This document shows, piece after piece, positions 1 through 7,897 of a stretch of DNA of 64,000 nt (its first letter is position 1; each line of letters begins with the position of its first letter). Where the stretch lies: contig JAJNPS010000021.1 of NCBI GenBank assembly GCA_021155205.1, positions 62,001-126,000 of the forward strand, given 5' to 3'. Position numbers and translations under genes: made by a program. Source of the stretch: Rhodobacterales bacterium. GTDB lineage: Bacteria; Pseudomonadota; Alphaproteobacteria; Rhodobacterales; Rhodobacteraceae. The notes below the pieces were generated by a model. The model was not told the DNA's origin, ran no database searches, and saw nothing but the letters and a program-made list of their open reading frames with translations.

Positions 1-189
1 GATCTCGTCCATGTCGAAAAAGCGCGCGCCCGGAATGTGGCCGGCATCGTATTCGGCGCGGGCGTCGCGGCCCGCATCGGGCAGATACCAGCTGGCATCG
101 AGGATGCGCAGGTCGGGGTCGCGCAGATGTCTGGCCAGCCACCCGGTCGACACCAGGGTTCGCGTATCGTCAGTCGGGGCGGTTGTCAT
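1..189 (-). CDS. sseA: 3-mercaptopyruvate sulfurtransferase, N-terminal part (runs off left edge)
   Basis: This is the first 63 codons of a two-domain rhodanese of the SseA family, which passes sulfur from 3-mercaptopyruvate to thiophilic acceptors such as cyanide. The frame is open to the window edge, so the gene is partial. Visible residues read WLARHLRDPDLRILDASWYL and then RAEYDAGHIPGARFFDMDEI, the hallmark of the first, non-catalytic rhodanese domain. The catalytic Cys of the second domain lies outside the window, so activity cannot be confirmed. ATG at 189 is preceded by GAGG at a sensible distance. It lies downstream of the small Gly-rich gene and smpB on the same strand, but a 103-base gap separates it from the nearest. 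Confidence 0.85.
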   Translation of the reverse strand, partial: MTTAPTDDTRTLVSTGWLARHLRDPDLRILDASWYLPDAGRDARAEYDAGHIPGARFFDMDEI

Positions 190-254
190 CGCTTGGCCTC
201 ATCATCCTGGAACCGGGAATACCCCGGCACCTGGCATGAGGGCAAGCGGTTGGT

Positions 255-282
255 CCCCGCGGAGGCTGTCGCGCCCGCGGGG
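255..282. other. Perfect 8-bp GC hairpin downstream of the small Gly-rich gene
   Basis: CCCCGCGG (255-262) and CCGCGGGG (275-282) form a perfect inverted repeat with a 12-base loop, just after the stop of the minus-strand gene at 293. There is no T-run after it on the minus strand, so it is not a classic intrinsic terminator. It could be a transcript 3'-end stabiliser or a weak terminator. Confidence 0.4.
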
Positions 283-292
283 AAATGTCAGA

Positions 293-583
293 TCAGCTTT
301 TCGCCATCATGTTCTTGATGACACCGACGATCGCCATCAGAACGCCACCGCCGACACCGCCACCTGCGATGCTTGATATGATGGACCCGATGTCGAGGTT
401 GGACGCCGCTGCCGGATCGACCGGCGCACCCAGCATGTTCAAGAGATAGCCGCCAAGCCCGCCGCCCAGAATACCGGCGATGGAGTTACCCGCCGTCCCA
501 AGGCTCAGGTTCTTCAACAGCCCGCCTGCGACGTTCCCACCCAACGCGCCAGCAATCAGCTGGATGATCAGTTCGATACCCAT
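293..583 (-). CDS. Small glycine-rich hydrophobic protein of unknown function
   Basis: The protein has 96 residues and I do not recognise a named family. It is strongly hydrophobic and Gly-rich, with repeated small-residue spacings (GALGGNVAGG, GILGGGLGG, SIAGGGVGGG) like glycine-zipper membrane helices, and ends in IKNMMAKS. Two or three short membrane-embedded helices are plausible. The start at 583 is chosen over the upstream 706 start because GGGAAGG lies 7 bases before the ATG, and because residues encoded upstream (Trp, Arg, Cys-rich) do not look coding. It stands alone, with a structured 321-base region upstream. Membrane localisation is inference from composition only. Confidence 0.7.
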   Translation of the reverse strand: MGIELIIQLIAGALGGNVAGGLLKNLSLGTAGNSIAGILGGGLGGYLLNMLGAPVDPAAASNLDIGSIISSIAGGGVGGGVLMAIVGVIKNMMAKS

Positions 584-904
584 TGTGCAACCTTCCCTTT
601 TTCGCCGGTTCACCCAGAGGAGGCGCCGACTGTTTCCGCCTGGCCAAAGCACACAAAGATGTGACCAGACAGGCGGAAACCTGCCAGATGGTTTCGATTC
701 ATGCAACGATTGCTTGATTTTCAGCGTTCTGCAAAGTCCAGCGCGATCTGCCAGACAGGCGCAGATTTCCTATAAATACATGTAATTCAATGCGTTAATG
801 TCAAAAAGGGGTGATGACACTCGCGAACTCCGCCGGACGGTTGTTTCACTTTTCCACACAAGCCAGCCGGTTCGGCAGGCGCGTGGCAGCGCGCGGCGCA
901 AGAC
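584..904. other. Non-coding stretch with strong inverted and direct repeats
   Basis: I see no convincing gene in these 321 bases. GTTTCCGCCTG (632-642) and CAGGCGGAAAC (670-680) form a perfect 11-bp inverted repeat around 27 bases that also contain CACA/TGTG, so a long hairpin can form 49-97 bases upstream of the small Gly-rich gene. CCAGACAGGCG occurs twice, at 665-675 and 751-761. An AT-rich patch at 769-781 (CCTATAAATACATG) may hold the promoter of the minus-strand gene. The part at 815-904 shows nothing clear. Confidence 0.6.
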
Positions 905-1384
905 TCACCCCTTGGCGCCCTCTTTCAGGATGCGGGCCTTCTGGCGGCTCCAGTCGCGCTTGGCGGATGTCTGACGCTTGTCGGACTGGTTCTTGCCCTT
1001 GGCGACGCCCAGCTTGATCTTCACCACGCCGCGGTCGTTGAAATACATCTTCAGCGGCACGATGGTCATCCCCTCGCGTCCGACCGCGTTCCACAATCGC
1101 GACAGTTCCTTGCGGCTGACCAGCAGTTTGCGGCGGCGGCGTTCCTCGTGCCCAAAGGTCCTGGCCTGCAGATAGGGCGCGATGTAGCCGTTGATCAGCC
1201 ACAGTTCGCCCCCCTCGACCGATGCATAGCTGTCGCCGATGTTGGAGCCGCCCTTGCGCAGGCTTTTCACCTCGGACCCCAAGAGCATGATCCCCGCCTC
1301 AAGGTCGCTTTCGATGTGATAGTCGAACCGCGCCCGGCGGTTTTCGGCGATCAGCTTGGAATTGGGGTCGGATTTCGGAACCAT
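905..1384 (-). CDS. smpB: SsrA-binding protein SmpB
   Basis: SmpB binds tmRNA and brings it to stalled ribosomes for trans-translation. At 159 residues it has the family's usual length. It opens with IAENRRARFDYHIESD, continues with LLGSEVKSLRKGGSNIGDSY and the basic stretch HEERRRRKLLVSRKE, and ends with the Lys/Arg-rich tail that enters the decoding centre (KRDWSRQKARILKEG). The tmRNA gene itself was not found in this window. The ATG at 1384 gives the normal N-terminus. The upstream gene on the same strand encodes a Hint-domain protein 71 bases away, too far to assume co-transcription. Confidence 0.97.
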   Translation of the reverse strand: MVPKSDPNSKLIAENRRARFDYHIESDLEAGIMLLGSEVKSLRKGGSNIGDSYASVEGGELWLINGYIAPYLQARTFGHEERRRRKLLVSRKELSRLWNAVGREGMTIVPLKMYFNDRGVVKIKLGVAKGKNQSDKRQTSAKRDWSRQKARILKEGAKG

Positions 1385-1455
1385 GGCCGGGACATAAGCA
1401 CTCGCCCCTGCGCTGTCCAGCCGCGCGGACTGGACCTACGCCGGGGCGACTGGGA

Positions 1456-2022
1456 TCAGGCAGCCCATTCCAGCGGCAGTCCAGCCAGCAGGGCCAGCGC
1501 CTCCGCGCCCTCGCAGCGATCCAGAAAGGCCGCCCCTCGCCCCGTGGCGACGCCCGCGCACCAGATCCGTGTGCCGGAATTCGTCCAGATGACCTCCTCC
1601 TCGGCAAACAGGGGAGAGACGCGCTCGACCGCTCGCGCCAGCCGGATCAGGCTGGCCCCGCGCTGCCCGACCAGCATGCGGGCGGCGATCCGCACCGGGG
1701 ACCCGTCGGGATGGTCCAGCACCAGGTCCTGATCGGGCAACAGATCCAGCGGGCTGCAATTGTCGAAACTGCCGCCGGGCAGGCGCACCAGCAGGCTGCC
1801 CGCAGGAACAACATCCCGGGTCAAGGCAAGTACCGGACGCTGTCCGCCATCGACCGTGTAGACCCCGGTACCGATCCGCAGGCTTTCGGCAGGCATCCAG
1901 CCGGTCGACGTTTCAACCAGCGTCCCGGCGGTCAGGCCGGTAAGGGGCGCGAGTCCCGCAATCGGGGTCGCGGCATCCAGGGCAAAGCGGGTGGCGTCTT
2001 GCATGAACATGGCAGTCTCCAT
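1456..2022 (-). CDS. Hint (Hedgehog/intein-type) domain protein lacking the usual Cys
   Basis: The 188-residue protein matches the small Hint-domain proteins common in Rhodobacterales. The core runs from about residue 29: GLTAGTLVETSTGWMPAESL, then GTGVYTVDGGQRPVLALTRD, and PDQDLVLDHPDGSPVRIAARML. In autoprocessing Hint domains the first residue of the module is Cys (typically CFTPGT). Here that position reads LTAGT, so the nucleophile seems lost and no Hedgehog-like self-cleavage is expected. The remaining Hint fold may be structural or regulatory. Function is unknown. The short N-terminal leader (about 25 residues) shows no signal peptide. The ATG at 2022 follows GGAGACTGCC. An AT-containing promoter region lies in the 234-base gap upstream. 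Confidence 0.75.
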   Translation of the reverse strand: METAMFMQDATRFALDAATPIAGLAPLTGLTAGTLVETSTGWMPAESLRIGTGVYTVDGGQRPVLALTRDVVPAGSLLVRLPGGSFDNCSPLDLLPDQDLVLDHPDGSPVRIAARMLVGQRGASLIRLARAVERVSPLFAEEEVIWTNSGTRIWCAGVATGRGAAFLDRCEGAEALALLAGLPLEWAA

Positions 2023-2256
2023 TCGGGTGCTGTGTTAATCTTTGTGGCGGGCTCAACCGCGCTGTTGACAAAGAAGCACCGGGATTTTGCCATTTTTGTG
2101 CCTTGATTGGGGCTGGGTCACGGCATTGATCGGGGGACGGAAACACGGCAGCCCCCACTCCGGCGGACCGTCCTTGAATGCGGACCGCCTTAACCTGAAA
2201 TTATCCAACAAGTCTTTCAAATCTTAGCATTTTCAGTCGCAGAAGGTGCAGGGTTT

Positions 2257-3144
2257 CTAGCGATTCGCGCGGCTCAGCGTGTAGATGCCCGATGCCACCA
2301 CCAGCGCAGCCCCGATCCAGGTTGCCATCTCCGGCCGCTCGCCAAAGACGGCCATCGCCAGGATCATCGCAAAGACCAGGCGGGTATAGCGGAACGGCGT
2401 CACCACCGACACCTCGCCCGTCCGCATCGCCCCGGTCAGTGCGTGATAGCCGAGGATGCCGAACGTGCAGGCCCCGGCCAGCAGCCCAAACCCCCGCAGG
2501 TCCGGCAGATGCGCGCCACCGCTCCACCCCAAGAGGATCGCGCCCGCGACCCCCAGCATCGCAAAGCCCAGTGTGCCCAACTGGCGGTTCGACAGACCCT
2601 CTGGTGCGGCCCGCGTGGCAAGGTCACGACCGGCAAAGCCGATCAGCCCGACCACCGCCAGCAGCGACAGGGCCGAGAACCCCTCCACCCCCGGCCGCAG
2701 GATGACCAGTACGCCGACAAAGCCGATGATGACCGCCAGCCAGCGTTGCCAGCCGACCCTTTCGCCAAAGATCATCGCTGCGGCCGCCACCACCAGCAAA
2801 GGCGTCGCCTGCAATATGGCGGACGTGGTGGACAACGCCGTCAACGCGATCGACAGCCCATAGAACAACCGTCCCACCACCTCGAACGCCGACCGCACCA
2901 GCATCGTCGGGCTGAGGAACACGCGCGGAAACACCGCTTCGCCCCGGCCACGCGCCATAAGACCGAAGGTCAGCACGCCCACGATCCCCATCGTCAGCAG
3001 AATCTGCCCCAGCGGCAACGCGCGCGCGGCGGCCTTGATGAACATGTCCTCGATGGCAAACCCGGCCATCGACGCGGTCATCAGGATCGCGCCACGGTGA
3101 TTTTCGGAACGCGCTGGCGAAAGGTCTGGACGTGGGACTTGCAC
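2257..3144 (-). CDS. EamA/DMT-family transporter
   Basis: This is a drug/metabolite-superfamily inner-membrane permease of 295 residues with two EamA halves of about five helices each (residues about 20-150 and 155-290). N-terminal RGAILMTASMAGFAIEDMFIK and the mid-protein WQRWLAVIIGFVGVLVILRPG are typical of the Rhodobacteral members. The second half ends SGIYTLSRANR. The substrate cannot be told from sequence; members export amino acids, nucleosides or drugs. A GTG at 3144 is taken as start because it gives the family-length N-terminus, but ATG at 3081 is possible. A similar gene lies at 6298-7176. dapA lies upstream on the same strand, 181 bases away. Confidence 0.88.
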   Translation of the reverse strand: MQVPRPDLSPARSENHRGAILMTASMAGFAIEDMFIKAAARALPLGQILLTMGIVGVLTFGLMARGRGEAVFPRVFLSPTMLVRSAFEVVGRLFYGLSIALTALSTTSAILQATPLLVVAAAAMIFGERVGWQRWLAVIIGFVGVLVILRPGVEGFSALSLLAVVGLIGFAGRDLATRAAPEGLSNRQLGTLGFAMLGVAGAILLGWSGGAHLPDLRGFGLLAGACTFGILGYHALTGAMRTGEVSVVTPFRYTRLVFAMILAMAVFGERPEMATWIGAALVVASGIYTLSRANR

Positions 3145-3325
3145 CCGAGCAGACCTATCGAACGTTGCCCAGAACAGTCAACCCGGCGCTGCCCATGCCC
3201 ACCGCGACGCCCCGGACGGCAACATTCAGGAACTGAAACGGGCGGCGCCCGTTAGCGGCAGGCTAGACGCCCGATATGATCTTCAGGCCCGCCCCCGGTG
3301 ATGGCGCGGGCAGCCTCGCCAAGTG

Positions 3326-4213
3326 TCAGACCAACAACCCTGCATGCGCCATCGCCGCCCTGATCCGCGCCTTGGTGCCCTCCAAGAGCCCGACCAGCGG
3401 CAGGCGCACCTCGTCACTGCACAACCCCAGCAGCGACAGCCCGTATTTCGCGCCGCACAGCCCCGGCTCGATGAAGATCGCCTCGTGCAGCGGCATCAGC
3501 CGGTCCTGGTACTTCAGCGCGGTCGCGTAATCCCCCGCCAGCGTTGCCGCCTGGAACTCCGCGCACAGTTTCGGCGCCACATTGGCCGTTACCGAAATGC
3601 AGCCCACCCCGCCATGCGCGTTGAACCCCAGGGCGGTCGCATCCTCGCCCGATAGCTGGATGAAATCCGCGCCGCAGGTCGCACGCTGCATCGACACACG
3701 CTCGATCTTGCCGGTGGCATCCTTGACGCCGATGATGCGCGGCAGCCGCGCCAGCTCTCCCATCGTGTCCGGCATCATGTCGATCACCGACCGGGGCGGG
3801 ATGTTGTAGATGATGATCGGCAGCGCGCTTGCCTCGTGCATGGCGGTGAAATGCGCGATAAGGCCGCGCTGCGTCGGCTTGTTGTAATAAGGCGTCACCA
3901 CCAGCGCCGCATCTGCGCCCACCTTTTGCGCATGGCGGATCAGGTCGATCCCTTCGGCGGTGTTGTTGGACCCCGCCCCCGCCACGACCGGCACCCGGCC
4001 TGCGACGGTTTCGACCACCACCTCGATGACGCGGCGGTGCTCCTCATGGCTCAGGGTCGGGCTTTCGCCGGTTGTCCCCACGGGGACGATGCCGCTGGAG
4101 CCTTGGGCGATATGCCAGTCGACCAGTTTCTTCAGCGTGTCTATGTCCAGCGCGCCGTTCCTGAACGGCGTGACCAAAGCGGGAAGGGATCCCCTCAACC
4201 GATGCTGGATCAT
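3326..4213 (-). CDS. dapA: 4-hydroxy-tetrahydrodipicolinate synthase
   Basis: DapA condenses pyruvate with aspartate semialdehyde, the first committed step of lysine and meso-diaminopimelate synthesis, in the cytoplasm. The 295-residue length is standard. Diagnostic residues are visible: GTTGE with the paired Thr47-Thr48, Tyr136 in IIYNIPPRSV, and Schiff-base Lys164 in IIGVKDATG. The ATG at 4213 is preceded by CAGGAGA at good spacing; the longer frame to 4297 lacks conserved sequence. It is divergent from the lytic transglycosylase gene at 4374, with a 160-base shared upstream region. DAP feeds peptidoglycan, so pairing with a murein-cleaving enzyme is thematically consistent, though possibly chance. 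Confidence 0.97.
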   Translation of the reverse strand: MIQHRLRGSLPALVTPFRNGALDIDTLKKLVDWHIAQGSSGIVPVGTTGESPTLSHEEHRRVIEVVVETVAGRVPVVAGAGSNNTAEGIDLIRHAQKVGADAALVVTPYYNKPTQRGLIAHFTAMHEASALPIIIYNIPPRSVIDMMPDTMGELARLPRIIGVKDATGKIERVSMQRATCGADFIQLSGEDATALGFNAHGGVGCISVTANVAPKLCAEFQAATLAGDYATALKYQDRLMPLHEAIFIEPGLCGAKYGLSLLGLCSDEVRLPLVGLLEGTKARIRAAMAHAGLLV

Positions 4214-4373
4214 GGCACATGTCTCCTGATGGGGGGTCTTTTCCCGGCACCCCGTTGCAAACGAGGCATTCCTACCCGCCCGCCCCCGCCTTGCCAAGCA
4301 CCGCCCGCAAGCGATGGCGCGATGACACTATCGTGGGTTGTGGCGGCTGGCGCGCTTTGGCAGAATCATTCGC

Positions 4374-6320
4374 ATGTATGCCCGATTTGCCCCCCCCCGC
4401 CTTCTTCGCCTCGCCATCGTCGCGCTGGCCCTGACGCTGCCGCCCGCCGCCCGTGCGGACGAGGTGCAGGCCATGAAGACCGCCCTGCAGCTTGCCGCGG
4501 CCAAGGACTGGGACGGCGCGCTTGCCGTCGCCCCGGCCGAGATCGGGCGCGACATCATCGAATGGCAGCGGCTGCGCGAGGGCGAAGGTCGTCTGGGTGA
4601 CTACGAGGCGTTTGTGCAGCGCCGCCCGAACTGGCCCGGCCTGCCGCTGCTGCGGGAAAAGGGCGAGGTCGCGGTCGCCCGTTCCAGCGAACCTGACCGC
4701 GTGATCGCCTATTTTGACGGCCAGCCACCCCGCACCGGGCAGGGTGCGGTCGCCCTGGTCGGCGCGCTGATGGCAAAGGGCCGCACCGCCGCGGCCGAGG
4801 AAGAGGCGATGCGCGCGTGGTCTGCCCTGTCCTTTGCTCCGAAAGACGAATCAGCGCTGCTGTCACTGGCGCCCAAGGCGCTGGATCTTGTGGACGAGGT
4901 ACGCCTTGACCGCCTGCTCTGGGACGGCTCCAGCGCCGAGGCCGCGCGGATGATCCCCCGCGTCTCCGGGGACTGGCAAAGTCTTGCCCGCGCGCGGATG
5001 GCGCTGCGCGCGGGCAAGGACGGCGTCACGCAACTGGTTGCCGCCGTGCCCGATGCGCTGAAATCCGATCCGGGACTTGCCTATGAGCGGTTCCTGTGGC
5101 GCATGAAGAACGAACTTTACGACGAGGCGGCCACCCTGATCCTCGAGCGCAGCGAAAGCGCCGCAAGCCTTGGCCGCCCCGAGGTCTGGGCCGACCGTCG
5201 CGCCGCGCTGGCGCGCTATCTGATGCGCAACGGCAAGAGCCGCGAGGCCTACCGCGTCGCAGCGCGCCATCGGCTGACCGAGGGCACGGCCTATGCCGAC
5301 CTGGAGTTTCTCGCGGGCTTCATCGCCCTGCGCAAACGCGACGACCCGGCCACCGCGCTGGAGCATTTCCGGCGGCTTGAAGCGGGCGTATCCACCCCGA
5401 TCAGCCTGGCGCGCGCCTTCTACTGGCAGGGCCGCGCGCAGGAGGCATTGGGCGACAAGACCGCAGCAACCGAGGCGTACCAGAAAGCAGCACGCCACCA
5501 GACCGCCTATTACGGCCTCTTGGCCGCCGAACGTCTGGGCCTGACGCTGGACCCGGTGCTGTTGTCCGATGCCCGGCCCGCCGACTGGCGCGGGTCGGCA
5601 TTCGCAAACTCCTCCGTGCTTGCGGCCGCGCGGCTGTTGCTGCAGGCGGGCGATCTGACCCTGTCGAAACGGTTCTTCCTGCAACTGGCCGAGTCTCTTG
5701 ATGCAGGCGAACTGGATCAGCTTGCCGATCTGGCGCTCGCCTCCGGCCAGCCGCATGTCGCGGTGCTGATCGGCAAGGCGGCGGCGGAACGCGGCGTCAT
5801 CCTGCCCCGCGCCTATTATCCGGTGCCGGACCTCGTGCCCGCGGACCTGGCGGTCAGCCGCGCGCTGGCGCTGTCCATCGCGCGGCGCGAAAGCGAGTTT
5901 GACCCCGGTGCGCGGTCCAGCGCCGACGCGCGGGGGCTGATGCAGGTCCTGCCTGGCACCGCCAAGCTGATGGCCCCGAAACTGGGCCTGACCTACCAGG
6001 CCGACAAACTGCTGGGCGATCCCGCCTACAACGTCAGAATGGGCGCCGGCTACCTGCGTGAAATGGTGAACGAATTTGGTCCTTCGATCGCGCTGGTCGC
6101 TTCGGGCTACAATGCCGGGCCGGGGCGCCCGCGTCGCTGGATCACCGAATTTGGCGATCCCCGGCTGGCCGAGACCGACATCATCGACTGGGTCGAAACC
6201 ATCCCCTTCACCGAAACCCGCACCTATGTGATGCGCGTGGTCGAGGGCGTCGTGATCTACCGTGCCAAGCTGAAAGGCGCGGTCGGCCCCGTCCGCGTCA
6301 CAACGGAACTGCGGGGATAG
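4374..6320 (+). CDS. slt: Soluble lytic murein transglycosylase (Slt70 type)
   Basis: This 648-residue periplasmic enzyme cleaves the MurNAc-GlcNAc bond of peptidoglycan with formation of 1,6-anhydroMurNAc. It begins with a signal peptide (MYARFAPPRLLRLAIVALAL, then cleavage near AARA-DE). A long alpha-helical superhelix of about 450 residues follows, and then the C-terminal SLT domain. That domain has catalytic Glu506 in SIARRESEFDPGARS, ADARGLMQVLPGTA, and GYNAGPGRPRRW. The ATG at 4374 is preferred over the upstream TTG at 4338 because it starts the signal peptide directly. Its 3' end overlaps the convergent EamA gene by 23 bases. Confidence 0.95.
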   Translation: MYARFAPPRLLRLAIVALALTLPPAARADEVQAMKTALQLAAAKDWDGALAVAPAEIGRDIIEWQRLREGEGRLGDYEAFVQRRPNWPGLPLLREKGEVAVARSSEPDRVIAYFDGQPPRTGQGAVALVGALMAKGRTAAAEEEAMRAWSALSFAPKDESALLSLAPKALDLVDEVRLDRLLWDGSSAEAARMIPRVSGDWQSLARARMALRAGKDGVTQLVAAVPDALKSDPGLAYERFLWRMKNELYDEAATLILERSESAASLGRPEVWADRRAALARYLMRNGKSREAYRVAARHRLTEGTAYADLEFLAGFIALRKRDDPATALEHFRRLEAGVSTPISLARAFYWQGRAQEALGDKTAATEAYQKAARHQTAYYGLLAAERLGLTLDPVLLSDARPADWRGSAFANSSVLAAARLLLQAGDLTLSKRFFLQLAESLDAGELDQLADLALASGQPHVAVLIGKAAAERGVILPRAYYPVPDLVPADLAVSRALALSIARRESEFDPGARSSADARGLMQVLPGTAKLMAPKLGLTYQADKLLGDPAYNVRMGAGYLREMVNEFGPSIALVASGYNAGPGRPRRWITEFGDPRLAETDIIDWVETIPFTETRTYVMRVVEGVVIYRAKLKGAVGPVRVTTELRG

Positions 6321-7176
6321 GTCTGCGCTCCAGCGACAGCGCATAAAGCCCCGCCGCCACGATGATCGCCGTGCCGATGGCAACAGGCAGCGCCAGCACC
6401 TCGCCATAGATCACGATCCCGATGATGGTGACGAACACGATCTGCAGATAGGCATAGGGCTGCACCCGCGCCGCCTCGATCGCCTCATAACATTTCAAGA
6501 GCAACCAGTGCGACAGCACGCATAGCAGGCAATAGGCCGCCAGCGGGGCGATGTCAGCCACCGCGACCGGCTCCAGGTTGGGCAGCCCGAACAGCGTCAT
6601 CAGCACCGCACCGATCACCGCAGGCCAGAAGAACGCAGGGAATGTCGGCTCGTCCCGCGTGGTCAGGCGCGTCAGCACAGAATAAAGCGCAAAGAACAAC
6701 GCCGAGGCCAGCGGCAACAGGGCGGGCCAGGAGAAAACGCCCGTGCCGGGGCGCAGGATGACGATCACGCCGACCATCCCCGCTGCCACCGCGGCCCAAC
6801 GCTGCCAGCTGATCCGCTCGCCCAGCATCGGGCCGGACAGGGCGACGATCAGCAGGGGGCAGATGGCAAAGATGGCATGGCTTTCGATCAGGCCGATCAG
6901 CGTGTAGCCCCAGACGATCATGCAGACCTCGGCCACCAAAAGTGTGCCCCGCACCAGATGCACCCACAGCCGGGTCGACCGGATTGCCGCGCGCGGCCCT
7001 TCGGGACGGCGCTGGGCCAGCACGATGACAAAACCCGCAAAGACCCAATAGCGGATCATCACGATCATCAGCGTGTTGTAGGTTTCCGCAAGATACCGCG
7101 AAAACCCGTCCTGTGCCGCAAAGGTGGCGACGGCGGCGATCATCAGCCAGATGCCCAGACGCGGGTTGCGGCTCAT
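6298..7176 (-). CDS. EamA/DMT-family transporter
   Basis: This is a second drug/metabolite-superfamily permease, 292 residues, with ten predicted helices in two EamA repeats. It starts MSRNPRLGIWLMIAAVATFAAQDG, which resembles the start of the protein at 2257-3144, and carries WQRWAAVAAGMVGVIVILRPGTG at the end of the first half. The two are paralogues by eye but clearly diverged. The substrate is unknown. Its ATG overlaps the TGA of mnmD (ATGA at 7173-7176), so the two are very likely co-transcribed and translationally coupled. Its 3' end overlaps slt on the opposite strand by 23 bases. Confidence 0.88.
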   Translation of the reverse strand: MSRNPRLGIWLMIAAVATFAAQDGFSRYLAETYNTLMIVMIRYWVFAGFVIVLAQRRPEGPRAAIRSTRLWVHLVRGTLLVAEVCMIVWGYTLIGLIESHAIFAICPLLIVALSGPMLGERISWQRWAAVAAGMVGVIVILRPGTGVFSWPALLPLASALFFALYSVLTRLTTRDEPTFPAFFWPAVIGAVLMTLFGLPNLEPVAVADIAPLAAYCLLCVLSHWLLLKCYEAIEAARVQPYAYLQIVFVTIIGIVIYGEVLALPVAIGTAIIVAAGLYALSLERRPIPAVPL

Positions 7177-7850
7177 CGCAGGACACCCGCCGTCATGTGG
7201 CGTTTCCGCCCGAAACCGGGGCGGCGCCCGACGGCAAATCCCGCCGCCTCCAGCGCGCGCCGCACATGGCCCGCGGCCGTGTAGGTGGCAAACGTGCCGC
7301 CGGGGGCGGTGTGCCGCGCGACGGCGGCCATCAGCGCATCGGACCAGAGATCAGGGTTCTTTGCGGGCGAAAAGCCGTCCAGATACCAGGCATCGGCCAT
7401 CCTGTCCCAGTGCGGCAAGGTCGCCGCCGCATCCCCCTCGATCACCTGCACATCCACCCCGGCCAGCGCAAAAGCCCGCAGCCCCCTACCCCAGTCCCGC
7501 ACCAGGTCCGCCGCCAGGCCCGACAATTCGGGAAATGCCGCAAGCGCCCGCGCCATGTCCCCGGCGGCCATCGGATAGGCCTCGAAACTCGTGAACGAAA
7601 TCCGCCCCGGCCCAGCCCAGGCCCGTGCCGTCGCCAAAAGGTTCAGCCCGGTGCCGAAGCCGAGTTCGGCGATGCGAAACCCCTCCCGCAGCCGCCCCGG
7701 CAGACCGTTGCCCGCCAGGAACACATGCAAGGTCTCCGCAAGTCCCCCCTGCAGCGAGAAATAGGGATCGTCGAACCGTTCGGACACCGGCACGCCGCCC
7801 TCGCGCCAGATCAGGGGCGCTGCATCGAGACTCTGTTGTCTGGGGGACAT
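7173..7850 (-). CDS. mnmD: tRNA 5-methylaminomethyl-2-thiouridine methyltransferase MnmD
   Basis: This stand-alone SAM-dependent methyltransferase corresponds to the N-terminal half of bifunctional MnmC. It methylates the aminomethyl group on wobble U34 of certain tRNAs. Evidence: LIWREGGVPVSERFDDPYFS near the N-terminus, AETLHVFLAGNGLP, the SAM-binding GFGTGLNLLATARAW, and the family signature YLDGFSPAKNPDLWS. About 225 residues is normal for MnmD. The ATG at 7850 (MSPRQQ) is chosen; the frame opens earlier, at 7904, but that part is unconserved in type. It overlaps the next gene (EamA) by ATGA. The FAD oxidoreductase at 7898, divergent 47 bases away, is a candidate for the missing MnmC oxidase half. 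Confidence 0.9.
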   Translation of the reverse strand: MSPRQQSLDAAPLIWREGGVPVSERFDDPYFSLQGGLAETLHVFLAGNGLPGRLREGFRIAELGFGTGLNLLATARAWAGPGRISFTSFEAYPMAAGDMARALAAFPELSGLAADLVRDWGRGLRAFALAGVDVQVIEGDAAATLPHWDRMADAWYLDGFSPAKNPDLWSDALMAAVARHTAPGGTFATYTAAGHVRRALEAAGFAVGRRPGFGRKRHMTAGVLR

Positions 7851-7897
7851 CTGAACTAAACCCGTTTCCCGGCGGGATATGCAAAAAGGGACCGGGA

